Below, piece after piece: positions 1 to 9,077 of a stretch of 64,000 bases of DNA. Numbering within the stretch: the stretch's first letter is position 1; the number at the start of each line of letters is the position of its first letter. Position numbers and translations under genes: made by a program. The DNA is from an uncultured Clostridia bacterium. Its GTDB lineage: Bacteria; Bacillota; Clostridia; Oscillospirales; Oscillospiraceae. The DNA lies in contig CAMVTO010000002.1 in NCBI GenBank assembly GCA_947170435.1, positions 1 to 64,000 of the forward strand, written 5' to 3'. The notes under the pieces are model-generated. The model made no database searches. It saw only the letters and a program-made list of their open reading frames with translations, and was not told where the DNA came from.

Positions 1-1
1 T

Positions 2-205
2 GTGACCTCCCCGATGCCCGGCACCATCCTTGATGTCAAGGTCAGCGCCGGTCAGGCTGTCAAGGAGGGTGACCTCCTGTTCATCCTCGAGGCGATGAAG
101 ATGGAGAACGAGATTTTCGCTCCCTCCGCCGGCACGGTTTCCTCCGTCGCAGTGCAGAAGGGCGCTTCCGTCAACCCCGGCGATACGCTGTGCGTCATCG
201 GCTGA
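2..205 (+). CDS. Biotin carboxyl carrier subunit (5' truncated by window)
   Basis: C-terminal biotinyl domain of a sodium-pumping decarboxylase carrier. The EAMKME motif holds the biotinylated lysine, which carries the carboxyl group from the carboxyltransferase to the membrane decarboxylase. The reading frame is open at the left edge, so the apparent GTG at base 2 is probably internal and the usual Pro/Ala-rich linker lies outside the window. It lies 49 bp before the beta subunit on the same strand, which supports one decarboxylase operon. The substrate (oxaloacetate, methylmalonyl-CoA or glutaconyl-CoA) cannot be told from here. Confidence 0.9.
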   Translation: MTSPMPGTILDVKVSAGQAVKEGDLLFILEAMKMENEIFAPSAGTVSSVAVQKGASVNPGDTLCVIG

Positions 206-254
206 GACAATACGAAAGCAACCCCTCTAAAACTGTGAAAGGAAAGCTGGAAAA

Positions 255-1670
255 ATGCAAGCTATTTTGAACTTCGCGCAGCAAACCGGCTTCTACATGT
301 TCACGCAGGGCGGCAACTGGAAGATGATCATCATGATCGCGATTTCCTTCGTCCTGCTGTACCTCGCGATCGTCAAGCAGTTCGAGCCGCTGCTCCTCCT
401 GCCGATCGCCTTCGGTATGCTGTGCACCAACCTCCCCGGCGCGGATATGTTCCACGAGATCCTTTTCGCCGGCGGACACGTCCACTGGGATATGTTCCAC
501 GGCGATCCCATTCAGGCCGCTGAGCTATACCAGCTGCTGCAAGACGGCGCGCTGGTTGAGGTGATCCAACCCTATGCCGACCAACTCCTCGCCGCGGCGA
601 ACAGCGCCTTTGGCGCGGAGCAGGTCGCGAGCGTCATCGCCCAGTTCACCGCCTCCGGCTCCACGCAGCTTGAGGCCACACTGCAGGCGGTTGCCTCCGC
701 GCAGGAAGCCGCCGCGATGTACGGCATGGAGATGGGCGCTGTCACCGTGACGGCCGGTCTCCTGGACATCCTCTATCTCGGCGTCAAGCTGGGCATTTAC
801 CCCTGCCTGATCTTCATGGGCGTCGGCGCGATGACCGACTTCGGCCCGCTGATCGCGAATCCGAAGTCCCTGCTTCTTGGCGCTGCCGCGCAGCTGGGTA
901 TCTTCATGACCTATGTGGGCACCCAGTTTATGGGCTTCACCGCGAAGCAGTCCTCCTCCATCGGTATCATCGGCGGCGCGGATGGCCCGACCGCCATCTA
1001 CGTTACCTCCCGCCTTGCACCGGAGCTGCTCGGCCCCATCGCGGTTGCCGCGTATAGCTACATGGCGCTGGTGCCGGTCATCCAGCCCCCGATCATGAAG
1101 GCGCTGACCACCAAGGAGGAGCGCAAGATCACCATGCGTCCGCTGCGTCAGGTCAGCCAGAAGGAAAAGATCGTCTTCCCGATCATGATCACCGTGTTCG
1201 TGGCGTTGCTGGTGCCCTCTGCGGCGCCGCTGGTCGCGTGCCTGATGCTTGGTAACCTTGCCAAGGAGTCCGGCGTCGCTGACCGCCTGCAAAAGACCAT
1301 GTCCAACGAGCTGATGAACATCGTTACGATCTTCCTCGGCTTCACCGTCGGCGCGACGGCGACCGCCACCACGTTCCTGTCCTTGCAGACCATCAAGATC
1401 ATGGTCATGGGCGTCGTGGCCTTCGGTTTCGGTACCGCGGGCGGCCTGCTGCTGGCCAAGCTGATGAACCTGTTCCTGAAGGAGAAGATCAACCCGCTGA
1501 TCGGCTCCGCGGGCGTCTCCGCCGTCCCGATGGCGGCGCGCGTCTCCCAGGTTGTCGGCCAGAAGGAGAACCCCTCCAACTTCCTGCTCATGCACGCCAT
1601 GGGTCCGAACGTTGCGGGCGTTATCGGCTCCGCGATCGCGGCCGGTACCCTCATGGCCCTCTTTGGCTAA
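255..1670 (+). CDS. Sodium ion-translocating decarboxylase, beta subunit
   Basis: Integral membrane subunit (OadB/MmdB/GcdB family) that decarboxylates carboxybiotin and exports Na+. The hallmark GIIGGADGPT segment is present with the hydrophobic helices of the family. The N-terminus (QTGFYMFTQGGNWKMIIMI) is typical. At 471 aa it is somewhat longer than usual; an Ala/Gln-rich stretch at about residues 85-160, between early membrane segments, looks like an insertion. The ATG has AAAGGAAAG upstream. It follows the biotin carrier, as in clostridial decarboxylase operons. Confidence 0.93.
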   Translation: MQAILNFAQQTGFYMFTQGGNWKMIIMIAISFVLLYLAIVKQFEPLLLLPIAFGMLCTNLPGADMFHEILFAGGHVHWDMFHGDPIQAAELYQLLQDGALVEVIQPYADQLLAAANSAFGAEQVASVIAQFTASGSTQLEATLQAVASAQEAAAMYGMEMGAVTVTAGLLDILYLGVKLGIYPCLIFMGVGAMTDFGPLIANPKSLLLGAAAQLGIFMTYVGTQFMGFTAKQSSSIGIIGGADGPTAIYVTSRLAPELLGPIAVAAYSYMALVPVIQPPIMKALTTKEERKITMRPLRQVSQKEKIVFPIMITVFVALLVPSAAPLVACLMLGNLAKESGVADRLQKTMSNELMNIVTIFLGFTVGATATATTFLSLQTIKIMVMGVVAFGFGTAGGLLLAKLMNLFLKEKINPLIGSAGVSAVPMAARVSQVVGQKENPSNFLLMHAMGPNVAGVIGSAIAAGTLMALFG

Positions 1671-1757
1671 CGCCTCAAAAAAGTGCAAGCACTTTTTTGA
1701 AAAAGATTCGCTGCGCTTCCCGCACGCCGTTGGCGCACGGGCGCTCCGCGCAAAGAG

Positions 1758-1788
1758 AAAAATCCGACGCGCATGTCGTCGGATTTTT
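1758..1788 (+). terminator. Intrinsic terminator after the decarboxylase operon
   Basis: Inverted repeat AAATCCGACG / CGTCGGATTT with a 6-nt loop, followed by T residues, between the beta subunit and the next gene. Confidence 0.85.
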
Positions 1789-1843
1789 CAATTAAACCCA
1801 TTTCGCGCCTGCGGGCGCGAAATCAAGCGAAAGGAGACGGTTT

Positions 1844-3115
1844 ATGAACTATAACGATCTCACCCCCGCGCAGGCGAAGGAGGAATACGCCAAGACCCTC
1901 GCCGAGTATGAAGCCATCCAGGCCAAGGGCCTCAAGCTGAACATGGCGCGCGGCAAGCCCTCGAAGCAGCAGCTCGATCTGGTCAGCGACATTCTCACCG
2001 TACTGTCCGACGGTGCGGACTGTGTAGACGACGGCATCGACGCCCGCAATTACGGCGAGCTTGCGGGACTGCCCTCGGCGCGTGCGTATTTTGCCGACGT
2101 GCTGGGCTGCAAGCCGGAGCAGGTGTTCGCCGGCGGCAACGCCAGTCTCACGCTGATGTACGACACCGTCGCCAAGGCGATGACCCACGGACTGCTCCAC
2201 AGCGAAAAGCCCTGGTCGCAGGAGACGGGGCTCAAGTGGCTCTGCCCCGCGCCGGGTTACGACCGCCACTTCAAGATCACGGAGAGCTTTGGTTTTGAAC
2301 TCATCACCATTCCCATGACCGAGACCGGACCGGACATGGACATGGTGGAAAAGTATATCAAGGACCCCAAGGTCAAGGGCATCTGGACGGTGCCGAAGTA
2401 TTCCAACCCCGACGGCGTCATCTACTCCGACGACACGATTCGCCGCCTCGCGTCCATGAAGCCTGCCGCGCCGGACTTCCTGCTGGTGTGGGACAACGCC
2501 TACGGCGTCCATGAGTTCAGCGGCGACTATGTGCCGTTCCCGGATATTCTGAGCCTCTGTGAGCAGTACGGCAATGCCGACATGGTGTTTGAGTACGCCT
2601 CCACCTCCAAGATCACGCTGCCCGGCGCGGGCATTGCGTGCTTCGCTTGCTCCGAGGCGAATATGAAGTATATGCAGAAGCTGATGGGGATTCAGCTGAT
2701 TTCCTTTGACAAGGTCAACCAGCTCCGCCACGTCAAGTACCTCAAGGATAAGGCGCACACGCTGGAACTGATGAAGAAGCATGCCGCTATCATGGGCCCG
2801 AAGTTCAAGCTGGTTGTGGACGTGCTCGACCGCGAGATCAAGCCTCGCGGCCTTGCGACCTGGCATGATCCCAAGGGCGGTTACTTTGTCTCGGTGAACG
2901 TGAAGCCCGGCTGCGCCAAGCGCACATGGGAGCTTTGCCGCGAAGCGGGCGTTGTGATGACCGATGCCGGCGCGACCTTCCCCTACGGCCGTGACCCGCA
3001 GGACAGCAACATTCGTGTCGCACCGAGCCTGCCGCCGCTGTCCGAACTGGAGGAAGCCATGGCGGTATTCTGCGTCTGCCTGCGACTGGCGGCGCTGGAA
3101 CAGCTCATGAAATAA
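1844..3115 (+). CDS. PLP-dependent aminotransferase, class I-like (aspartate aminotransferase type Ic family)
   Basis: 423-aa fold-type I aminotransferase of the Asp_aminotransf (PF12897-like) group. The start MNYNDLTPAQAKEEY, the NMARGKPSKQQLDL segment and the STSKITLPGAG lysine region (PLP Schiff-base Lys) are characteristic. Known members transfer the amino group of aspartate to 2-oxoglutarate. The ATG has GAAAGGAGA at good spacing. It is monocistronic between two terminators. Substrate is inferred from the family only. Confidence 0.88.
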   Translation: MNYNDLTPAQAKEEYAKTLAEYEAIQAKGLKLNMARGKPSKQQLDLVSDILTVLSDGADCVDDGIDARNYGELAGLPSARAYFADVLGCKPEQVFAGGNASLTLMYDTVAKAMTHGLLHSEKPWSQETGLKWLCPAPGYDRHFKITESFGFELITIPMTETGPDMDMVEKYIKDPKVKGIWTVPKYSNPDGVIYSDDTIRRLASMKPAAPDFLLVWDNAYGVHEFSGDYVPFPDILSLCEQYGNADMVFEYASTSKITLPGAGIACFACSEANMKYMQKLMGIQLISFDKVNQLRHVKYLKDKAHTLELMKKHAAIMGPKFKLVVDVLDREIKPRGLATWHDPKGGYFVSVNVKPGCAKRTWELCREAGVVMTDAGATFPYGRDPQDSNIRVAPSLPPLSELEEAMAVFCVCLRLAALEQLMK

Positions 3116-3118
3116 AGC

Positions 3119-3151
3119 AAAAGGATGACCGCGCAAGCGGTCATCCTTTTT
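3119..3151. terminator. Bidirectional terminator between convergent aminotransferase genes
   Basis: AAAGGATGACCGC / GCGGTCATCCTTT stem with GCAA-type loop and T/A tracts on both sides. It overlaps the stop of the minus-strand gene. Confidence 0.88.
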
Positions 3152-4340
3152 ATCGTTTGTTGTAGGCCTCAATGCCAAGCCGCAGCAGATCCAGCGCACG
3201 CTCCAGCTTCTTCTGCTCGATGACATAGGCGATGCGGATCTCGTTGCGCCCCTTGCCGGGGGTGGCGTAGAACGGCTCGCCGGGGGCAAACATCACCGTG
3301 TCGCCGTGGTCGTCAAACTCGCGCAGCAGCCACATCTGGAACTTGTCGGCATCGTCCACGGGCAGCGCCGCCATCAGGTAGAACGCGCCCTTCGGACACT
3401 CACACACCACGCCGGGGATCTCCTGGAGCTTCCGCACCACCGTGTCGCGGCGGCGCTTGTACTCCTCGCGCACGGCGGCAAAGTACTCCGGCCCTACACT
3501 GTAGAGGTGAGCGCAGGCGGTCTGGTCGAGCGTCGCCACGCACAGCCGCGCCTGCGCGTACTTCATCGCGTGGTTCATCAGCTCCCTGTTGCGGGAGATG
3601 AGGCAGCCCACGCGCGCGCCGCAGGCGGAAAATCGCTTGGAGCAGGTGTCGATGATGACGACGTTCTCCGCCGCGTCAGGAAACTCGCCGAAGGAGCGCA
3701 GCCCCTCGCCGCCATAGACGAACTCGCGGTAGGCTTCGTCGCCAATGAGGAACAAATCGTGTTCCTTGGCAACGTCCACCAGCATCCGCATTTCCTCATC
3801 CGTCAGCACCGTGCCGGTGGGGTTGCCGGGGTTGGTCAGCAGGATCGCGCGGGTGTGGTCGTTGATCTCAGCCTCAATGCGCGCGCGGTCGGCGTACCAG
3901 TAGCCCTCCTCGGGCTTCGTGGGGACGGGATGGATCTTCGCGCCGCAGGTATAGGCCATCGTGCTGTAATTGGGGTAGAACGGTTCAGGGATCAGGATCT
4001 CGTCGCCGTCGTCGAGGATGCACTGCATGGCGATTGCCAGAGCCTCGCTGCCGCCGGTGGTGATGAGGATATCGTCGGTGTCAAAGTGCATCCCCAGCTT
4101 GTCGTAATAGCCTTGAATCGCCTCGATCAGCGCGGGCAGACCGGGGGAGGCGGTGTACGCCATGACAGGGGAGGAGAACTCCCGCACCGCGTCAAAAAAC
4201 GCCTTCGGCGTCTCCACATCAGGCTGGCCGATGTTCAGATGATAGATGGTTTTGCCCCGCTTCTGCGCCTCCACCGCATAGGGGTAGAACTTGCGGATGG
4301 GGGAGAGCTGGCATTTTTCAACTTTACTGGAAAATTTCAT
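3150..4340 (-). CDS. Pyridoxal phosphate-dependent aminotransferase (class I/II)
   Basis: 396-aa AspC/AraT-like fold-type I enzyme. Visible are NIGQPDVETP near the N-terminus, TTGGSEAL (PLP phosphate region), NPGNPTG (cofactor contact), GDEAYREF and the DTCSKRFSACGARVG segment with the PLP lysine. Such enzymes act on aspartate, alanine or aromatic amino acids; the exact substrate is not evident. Its ATG overlaps the stop of the upstream NUDIX gene by 4 nt, so the two are translationally coupled. Confidence 0.9.
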   Translation of the reverse strand: MKFSSKVEKCQLSPIRKFYPYAVEAQKRGKTIYHLNIGQPDVETPKAFFDAVREFSSPVMAYTASPGLPALIEAIQGYYDKLGMHFDTDDILITTGGSEALAIAMQCILDDGDEILIPEPFYPNYSTMAYTCGAKIHPVPTKPEEGYWYADRARIEAEINDHTRAILLTNPGNPTGTVLTDEEMRMLVDVAKEHDLFLIGDEAYREFVYGGEGLRSFGEFPDAAENVVIIDTCSKRFSACGARVGCLISRNRELMNHAMKYAQARLCVATLDQTACAHLYSVGPEYFAAVREEYKRRRDTVVRKLQEIPGVVCECPKGAFYLMAALPVDDADKFQMWLLREFDDHGDTVMFAPGEPFYATPGKGRNEIRIAYVIEQKKLERALDLLRLGIEAYNKR

Positions 4341-4846
4341 GGAGAAGACTCCTTTTCTTTCAATAAACGCTCACCGTTGAGTTGTGCGAACACGAGCGCG
4401 TCGCCCTCGTACTTCAGCTTGAGGGAGAAGAACGGCGCGTCGGAATCCAGCAGGCGGAGGAAGATTTTGTCGCCCTCCCAGAGCTTGAGGGACAGGAGCG
4501 TTTCCTTTTTGATCCACGCAAGCTCGCCCTCGTCACATTCCTTGATCGCGCCCGCCCATTGGTCGGCGGTAAACAAGTGCATGTATTCGGTTTCGTAGAG
4601 GTCGGAGACAAACGTAACGATACCGCGGTAGCGCCAGCGCGTGAGCGTGAGGCCGGTTTCCTCCCGCGTTTCGCGCAGTGCGCAGTCCTCCGGTGCCTCG
4701 CCGGGCTCAAATTTGCCGCCCACGCCGATCCATTTGTCGTGGTTGAGATCATTCTCTTTTTTCGTGCGGTGGAGCATCAGATACTCGTCGCCGCGCTCGA
4801 TGTAAATGAGCGTCGATTGGACGGCGCGGAAGATGTTGTCACCCAT
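4337..4846 (-). CDS. NUDIX hydrolase (8-oxo-dGTP diphosphatase-like)
   Basis: 169-aa MutT-like protein with a complete Nudix box, GKFEPGEAPEDCALRETREE followed by TGL (GX5EX7REUXEEXGU), which binds the divalent metal and nucleoside diphosphate substrate. It begins MGDNIFRAVQSTLIYIERGDEYLMLHR. First gene of a two-gene operon with the downstream aminotransferase. A consensus-like promoter sits directly upstream. A housecleaning nucleotide role is inferred from the family. Confidence 0.9.
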   Translation of the reverse strand: MGDNIFRAVQSTLIYIERGDEYLMLHRTKKENDLNHDKWIGVGGKFEPGEAPEDCALRETREETGLTLTRWRYRGIVTFVSDLYETEYMHLFTADQWAGAIKECDEGELAWIKKETLLSLKLWEGDKIFLRLLDSDAPFFSLKLKYEGDALVFAQLNGERLLKEKESSP

Positions 4847-4878
4847 GGCGTTGACCTCGCAATATCATTTCAGTTTAT

Positions 4879-4907
4879 AGTATACAGAAAAACCGCACAC
4901 TTGGCAA
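4879..4907 (-). promoter_or_regulatory. Promoter of the NUDIX-aminotransferase operon
   Basis: On the minus strand TTGCCA, 17-bp spacer, TATACT, placed about 30 bp before the NUDIX ATG. Confidence 0.7.
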
Positions 4908-4936
4908 GAGCGTTCCTGACGGCAGGATGAACAAAA

Positions 4937-4963
4937 AATCGTCTCCCATTCGGGAGACGATTT
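4937..4963 (-). terminator. Ancestral terminator of the tRNA-Ser gene
   Basis: AAATCGTCTCCC / GGGAGACGATTT hairpin with a T-run on the minus strand. It sits just outside the most distal copy of the tRNA-Ser 3' end. Each other copy of that 3' end also has its own, sequence-unrelated hairpin in the same place, so this one is probably the original chromosomal terminator (inference). Confidence 0.7.
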
Positions 4964-4966
4964 CTC

Positions 4967-4989
4967 TGACGCAGTGGGAGGGATTCAAA
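4967..4989. repeat. Degenerate att site (tRNA-Ser 3' end copy), distal end of element A
   Basis: TGACGCAGTGGGAGGGATTCAAA differs from the intact tRNA-Ser 3' end at 40546 by two bases. It marks the outer end of the stacked insertions; the two changes suggest a decayed attachment site. Confidence 0.7.
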
Positions 4990-5106
4990 TTATCCTATGC
5001 TTGTGTTATGTGCTTCATAATTGTGTTAAAAGTTTCGGTTATTTGCGTAGAGCGAAGTTTTACAGCACGATTCGTGCCGCTTCATTTTACGCCGTTTTGA
5101 TCCCGT

Positions 5107-5127
5107 AAGGGAAAAACAAGGGAAAAC
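5107..5127 (+). repeat. Arm-type integrase site pair, left end of element A
   Basis: Two direct repeats AAGGGAAAAA and AAGGGAAAAC, 11 bp apart start to start, followed by GCCGCACAGCGGGAATC. The same arrangement occurs at 26126 in element C, so element A was probably inserted by an integrase related to that of element C. Apart from these repeats and the att copy, 4990-5306 shows nothing recognisable. Confidence 0.5.
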
Positions 5128-5306
5128 TATTGGATGCCGCACAGCGGGAATCACGCTTCTATCGTCTCCTGTTTTGTAGTCCTACAACGGCAGAGTCGGC
5201 CAAGCTCATTTTCCTATGGTAATTTGTCCGGGGATATGATATATTTATTAAATCAAACGTGTTTCCTATGAAAGGGCCATCCCATTGTTGCGGAGGAGAG
5301 AATACA

Positions 5307-8300
5307 ATGAAAGAGAAGAATCATCCCATAAAAGGTGGGAATACCCTCCTTTTCGCTGCGATTGGTGGAGTGCTCATCGCGCTTGTCCTCATTTTCGGAA
5401 CGATTTGGATGGGACACAGCGCCCGCCTGAGCACTGAGGCGGCGGTGCACTCCGTCAGCGATTTCTATCTTCAGGAACTGGCGGGGCGCAGAGAGCAGGT
5501 CGTTGCCACCAATTTGAGCACGAATATTAAGAATATGTATGTTGCGCTGGAGCTGATGGATGAGACGGACCTGTCCGACGTGGCGCACCTTCAAGCCTGG
5601 CAGGCCAGAATGAAGCGGCTCTATGAGTTGGAAAAATTCGCGTTTGTGGACTCGTCCGGCCTGATCTATACCTCGCTGGGAACGCAGGACAACATCGGAG
5701 AATACCGCTTTGATTACAAAACCATCAGCGGACCTGAAATCTCCATTAAGGATCTGGAGAGCGAAGATAAGAAGGTCGTGATCGCAATCCCGGTGGACGG
5801 TCTGGCGTTCAACGGCCGGACCCTTGTTGCCTGCTTTATGGAGATCGACATGGACGTGCTCCTGGAGGGACTGTCAATCCAGGCCGACGCGAACGCGACG
5901 ACCTTCTGCAATCTCTATTATGAGGACGGCACCTCTCTGACTGGCGTGGTCCTCGGCGGTCTGTCCCCTGACCGGGGGCTGATGGACGCGCTGGCGCAGG
6001 CGGAGTTTACCGATAACCGTTCGATGGAGCAGATTCGGAAGGATTTCCGCGAAAGCCGCGAGGGCAAGATCTCCTTTGCCTATAACGGCACTTCTGAGAA
6101 TATGTACTATGTGCCCGTCAGCGGCACGAACTGGATGCTCACCTATCTGATCCGCGACAGCATCATCGGGGATCAGATCAACACAATTTCTCAGGGCATC
6201 ATCACCCGCAGCCTGATCCAAACGCTCATTACCGCCGCCGTTTTGGCCGCTGTCTTTGCGATTATCATTTCCCAGAACCGCAGGGCCGGACGTCTGAGGC
6301 TGGAGATGGAGACCGCGGATGCGGAAAACCGCGTAAAAGAGGAGGAGATGCAGGAGCGTTTGATGCTTCAGGAGCAGCTGTTGGAGCAGGAACGGCAGAA
6401 CGAAACCATGCGGACCCTTCACGATATGCTGAAATCCGGCCCCTGGTTCATGGATTTTGACGAGCAGGGACGCATGGTCAGCGTGACCTGGACAGATACC
6501 TTTCGGAAAATGGTCGGCTATGACAGCGCGGAGGACTTCCCAGACCGGCTGGAGTCCTGGTCCGATCTGCTGCACCCGGACGACAAAGAGCGTGTTTTGA
6601 ACGAATTCAATGAGACGATACAGGATTACTCCGGAAAGAAGGTCTACGACGTCACCTACCGGCTCAGGACAAAGGATCGCGGCTGGCGCTGGTTCCATTC
6701 GGTGGGCCAGCCGACCCGGCGGACGGACGGAACGCCGATCACCTATATCGGCATCTTTATGGACGTCAACGGCCAAAAGGAAATGGAGCAGACCCTGGCG
6801 GAGCAGCAGGAGTCCCTTCGGGAAGCGCTGACCGCGGCGGAACAGGCCAACGCCGCGAAGACCTCCTTCCTTTCCAGCATGAGCCATGAGATCCGCACTC
6901 CCATGAACGCCATCATCGGCCTGGACAGCATCGCCCTGAAGGACCCCGATCTGCCGGAACGTACCAGAGAGCATTTGCAGAAGATCGGCGGCAGCGCGAA
7001 GCATCTGCTATCTCTGATCAATGACATTCTGGATATGAGCCGTATCGAGAGCGGGCGCCTGACACTGAAGAACGAGGAGTTTTCGTTCCGCGAGATGCTG
7101 GAGCAGATCAACACGATGATCAACGGTCAGTGCCAGGACAAGGGCCTGACCTATGAGTGCCACATCAACGGGAAGGTCAACGATTACTATATCGGCGACA
7201 GCACGAAGCTCAAGCAGGTCATCATCAACATTCTCGGAAACTCCGTGAAGTTTACGCCCGCCCCCGGAACGGTGTCGTTTGTTGTGGAGCCGGTGTCGCA
7301 GTTTGAGGGACAGGCAACGATGCGCTTCATCATGCAGGACACAGGCATCGGAATGGACAAGGAGTACCTTCCCAAGATTTTCGACGCATTCTCTCAGGAG
7401 GACCCGAACAAGGCGAATAAGTACGGCAGCACCGGCCTGGGCATGGCGATTACGAAAAATATCGTGGACATGATGAACGGCCAGATCAGCGTTGAGAGCG
7501 AAAAGGGCGTCGGAACGACCTTCACAGTCACTGTCACGCTGAAGACGACGGATCGAAAAGGTTCAGCCTCCATTGAAGTGCGCCCTCAGGATATGCGCGT
7601 TCTGGTTATTGACGACGATCCTGTGGCCTGCGAACATGCCAAGCTGGTGCTGGAGGAGGTCGGGATCGCGTCTGATTCCTGCTTCAGTGGAAAAGAGGCC
7701 CTGGAAATGCTGGAGCTTGCCCACGCCCGCAGGCATGACTATAACCTTATCCTTGTCGATCTCAGAATGCCGGAGCAGGACGGTGTGGAGGTTACACGGC
7801 AGATCCGCAAGCTCTATAACGGAGAATCCACGATCATCATCCTGACTGCGTATAGCTGGGACGATATTATGGAGGAAGCCCTTGACGCCGGCGTGGACAG
7901 CTTCATGGCGAAGCCGCTGTTCGCCTCCGGGGTGCTTCAGGAATTCAGGCAGGTTATCCAGAGAAAGCACCTTGATACCGAGGAAGCACATAAGGCGGAC
8001 CTGACCGGGAAGCGCATTCTTCTGGCGGAGGACATGCCCATTAACGCCGAGATCATGATGGAGCTGCTGGGTATGCGGGACATGCTCGTGGATCACGCGG
8101 AAAACGGTCAGATCGTTGTGGATATGTTCTCCAGGAGTGCAGAGTATTATTACGACGCCATCCTGATGGATGTGCGGATGCCGGTAATGACAGGACTGGA
8201 AGCGACCGTTGCCATTCGCGCCTTAGATCGTCCCGACGCAAAAACGATCCCGATTATCGCCATGACCGCCAATGCGTTTGACGAGGACGTGCAGCGGTCG

Positions 8301-8387
8301 CTCCAGTCCGGGATGAACGCCCACCTGAGCAAGCCGGTGGAGCCGGACCATCTTTTTGAGACGTTGGAGCTGCTTATCAAAGAATAA
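5307..8387 (+). CDS. Hybrid sensor histidine kinase with two receiver domains
   Basis: 1026-aa membrane sensor. A TM helix at about 14-34, a roughly 260-residue extracellular sensor (Cache-like by layout) and a second TM at about 300-323 precede a coiled coil. A PAS domain lies at about 385-490, then HisKA with phospho-acceptor MSHEIRTPMN, an ATPase domain (QDTGIGMD, GSTGLGMAI), and two receivers with acceptor Asp in LILVDLRMP and AILMDVRMP. The ORF track starts at 5259, but GGAGGAGA lies just before the ATG at 5307, so I use that. It is the only intact gene in element A, ends at its own terminator and has no cognate output gene beside it. The ligand is unknown. Confidence 0.92.
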   Translation: MKEKNHPIKGGNTLLFAAIGGVLIALVLIFGTIWMGHSARLSTEAAVHSVSDFYLQELAGRREQVVATNLSTNIKNMYVALELMDETDLSDVAHLQAWQARMKRLYELEKFAFVDSSGLIYTSLGTQDNIGEYRFDYKTISGPEISIKDLESEDKKVVIAIPVDGLAFNGRTLVACFMEIDMDVLLEGLSIQADANATTFCNLYYEDGTSLTGVVLGGLSPDRGLMDALAQAEFTDNRSMEQIRKDFRESREGKISFAYNGTSENMYYVPVSGTNWMLTYLIRDSIIGDQINTISQGIITRSLIQTLITAAVLAAVFAIIISQNRRAGRLRLEMETADAENRVKEEEMQERLMLQEQLLEQERQNETMRTLHDMLKSGPWFMDFDEQGRMVSVTWTDTFRKMVGYDSAEDFPDRLESWSDLLHPDDKERVLNEFNETIQDYSGKKVYDVTYRLRTKDRGWRWFHSVGQPTRRTDGTPITYIGIFMDVNGQKEMEQTLAEQQESLREALTAAEQANAAKTSFLSSMSHEIRTPMNAIIGLDSIALKDPDLPERTREHLQKIGGSAKHLLSLINDILDMSRIESGRLTLKNEEFSFREMLEQINTMINGQCQDKGLTYECHINGKVNDYYIGDSTKLKQVIINILGNSVKFTPAPGTVSFVVEPVSQFEGQATMRFIMQDTGIGMDKEYLPKIFDAFSQEDPNKANKYGSTGLGMAITKNIVDMMNGQISVESEKGVGTTFTVTVTLKTTDRKGSASIEVRPQDMRVLVIDDDPVACEHAKLVLEEVGIASDSCFSGKEALEMLELAHARRHDYNLILVDLRMPEQDGVEVTRQIRKLYNGESTIIILTAYSWDDIMEEALDAGVDSFMAKPLFASGVLQEFRQVIQRKHLDTEEAHKADLTGKRILLAEDMPINAEIMMELLGMRDMLVDHAENGQIVVDMFSRSAEYYYDAILMDVRMPVMTGLEATVAIRALDRPDAKTIPIIAMTANAFDEDVQRSLQSGMNAHLSKPVEPDHLFETLELLIKE

Positions 8388-8408
8388 TTCCGTATATGGA
8401 AATAATTG

Positions 8409-8446
8409 ATCGCCTGCTATCGGGAGACCTCGATAGCAGGCGATTA
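8409..8446 (+). terminator. Terminator of the hybrid kinase gene
   Basis: ATCGCCTGCTATCG / CGATAGCAGGCGAT, a 14-bp perfect stem 20 bp after the stop codon. Confidence 0.8.
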
Positions 8447-8487
8447 TCTAATACAATGTTTTCCATCTGTACATCCTCCTTCGTTCC

Positions 8488-8580
8488 TTAACCGTTCAGC
8501 TCGTGCTTGTCGGAGATCATAAAGGTGGTGCGGCGGCGCTTGATGTACCACTTGCCGCCCACCTTCGCGTTGCAGAATAC
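8488..8580 (-). pseudogene. Unrecognised gene remnant (C-terminal fragment)
   Basis: The minus strand reads GGKWYIKRRRTTFMISDKH...NG then a stop, with no start or ribosome site and a neighbouring frame that looks shifted. It resembles a protein C-terminus but I do not recognise the family. Part of the decayed right half of element A. Confidence 0.3.
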
Positions 8581-8590
8581 TCGGACACAG

Positions 8591-8725
8591 GGTGAAGGGC
8601 ATCGGCATACAGCTCGGTCTCTCAACGAATCTGGAAAGTGTTACGGAGCAGTATATCAATGTGCGTTTTGACCGCAAGAAGGCGGTTCTGAATGTCTATC
8701 ATCAGGCTGTGCTGGGAGATGGTTA
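8591..8725 (+). pseudogene. Unrecognised gene remnant in element A
   Basis: Plus frame ...GIGIQLGLSTNLESVTEQYI...QAVLGDG then stop. No ribosome site, no start with context, cut off on the left. Probably the 3' end of a mobile-element gene. The remainder, 8726-8856, is AT-rich with no supported gene. Confidence 0.3.
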
Positions 8726-8856
8726 AGAGAATGGCACATTTTGTCACCATTTCGCTCATTCTTTGGATAATAAGTTGCGTTTTTCCAAGGTTGCGAGAAA
8801 TGAGCGGTCAGGATATTTCTAACTTTTTCAGAAAAAACCATACCAGAAAAAAGCAA

Positions 8857-8889
8857 AAATCTCCGGGATGGCAATCATCTCGGAGATTT
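8857..8889 (-). terminator. Hairpin beside the element A/B att site
   Basis: AAATCTCCG / CGGAGATTT stem immediately next to the tRNA-Ser 3'-end copy. Same position as the hairpins at 4937, 25951 and 40509 but of different sequence. Confidence 0.5.
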
Positions 8890-8892
8890 CGC

Positions 8893-8915
8893 TGGCGCAG
8901 TGGGAGGGATTCGAA
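8893..8915. repeat. att site: tRNA-Ser 3'-end copy between elements A and B
   Basis: TGGCGCAGTGGGAGGGATTCGAA, a perfect 23-bp match to the tRNA-Ser 3' end at 40546 (including the encoded CCA as TGG on this strand). Confidence 0.85.
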
Positions 8916-9028
8916 GAAACTTTTGAGCGTCTAATACGTCTATTACAGCTTAAATATTAAAGAAATCATAACTTTTCAGTAATAATTGCACCTGTCAATC
9001 CAATCTGTCCAAAGTGTATCAACCTGAC

Positions 9029-9036
9029 AAGGGTCA
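9029..9036 (+). repeat. Arm-type site, left end of element B
   Basis: AAGGGTCA, matching the two AAGGGTCA copies beside the element B integrase (25920, 25932). Consistent with an integrase arm-binding sequence at both ends of element B. Confidence 0.4.
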
Positions 9037-9077
9037 GAAATGTGGTCAACAACACAAGCAGATTGGAGGAAAAAAGT

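Noticed and set aside
1823-3289. 488-aa minus-strand ORF over the first aminotransferase
   Set aside because: Shadow of the plus-strand gene, which has catalytic motifs, ribosome site and terminator.
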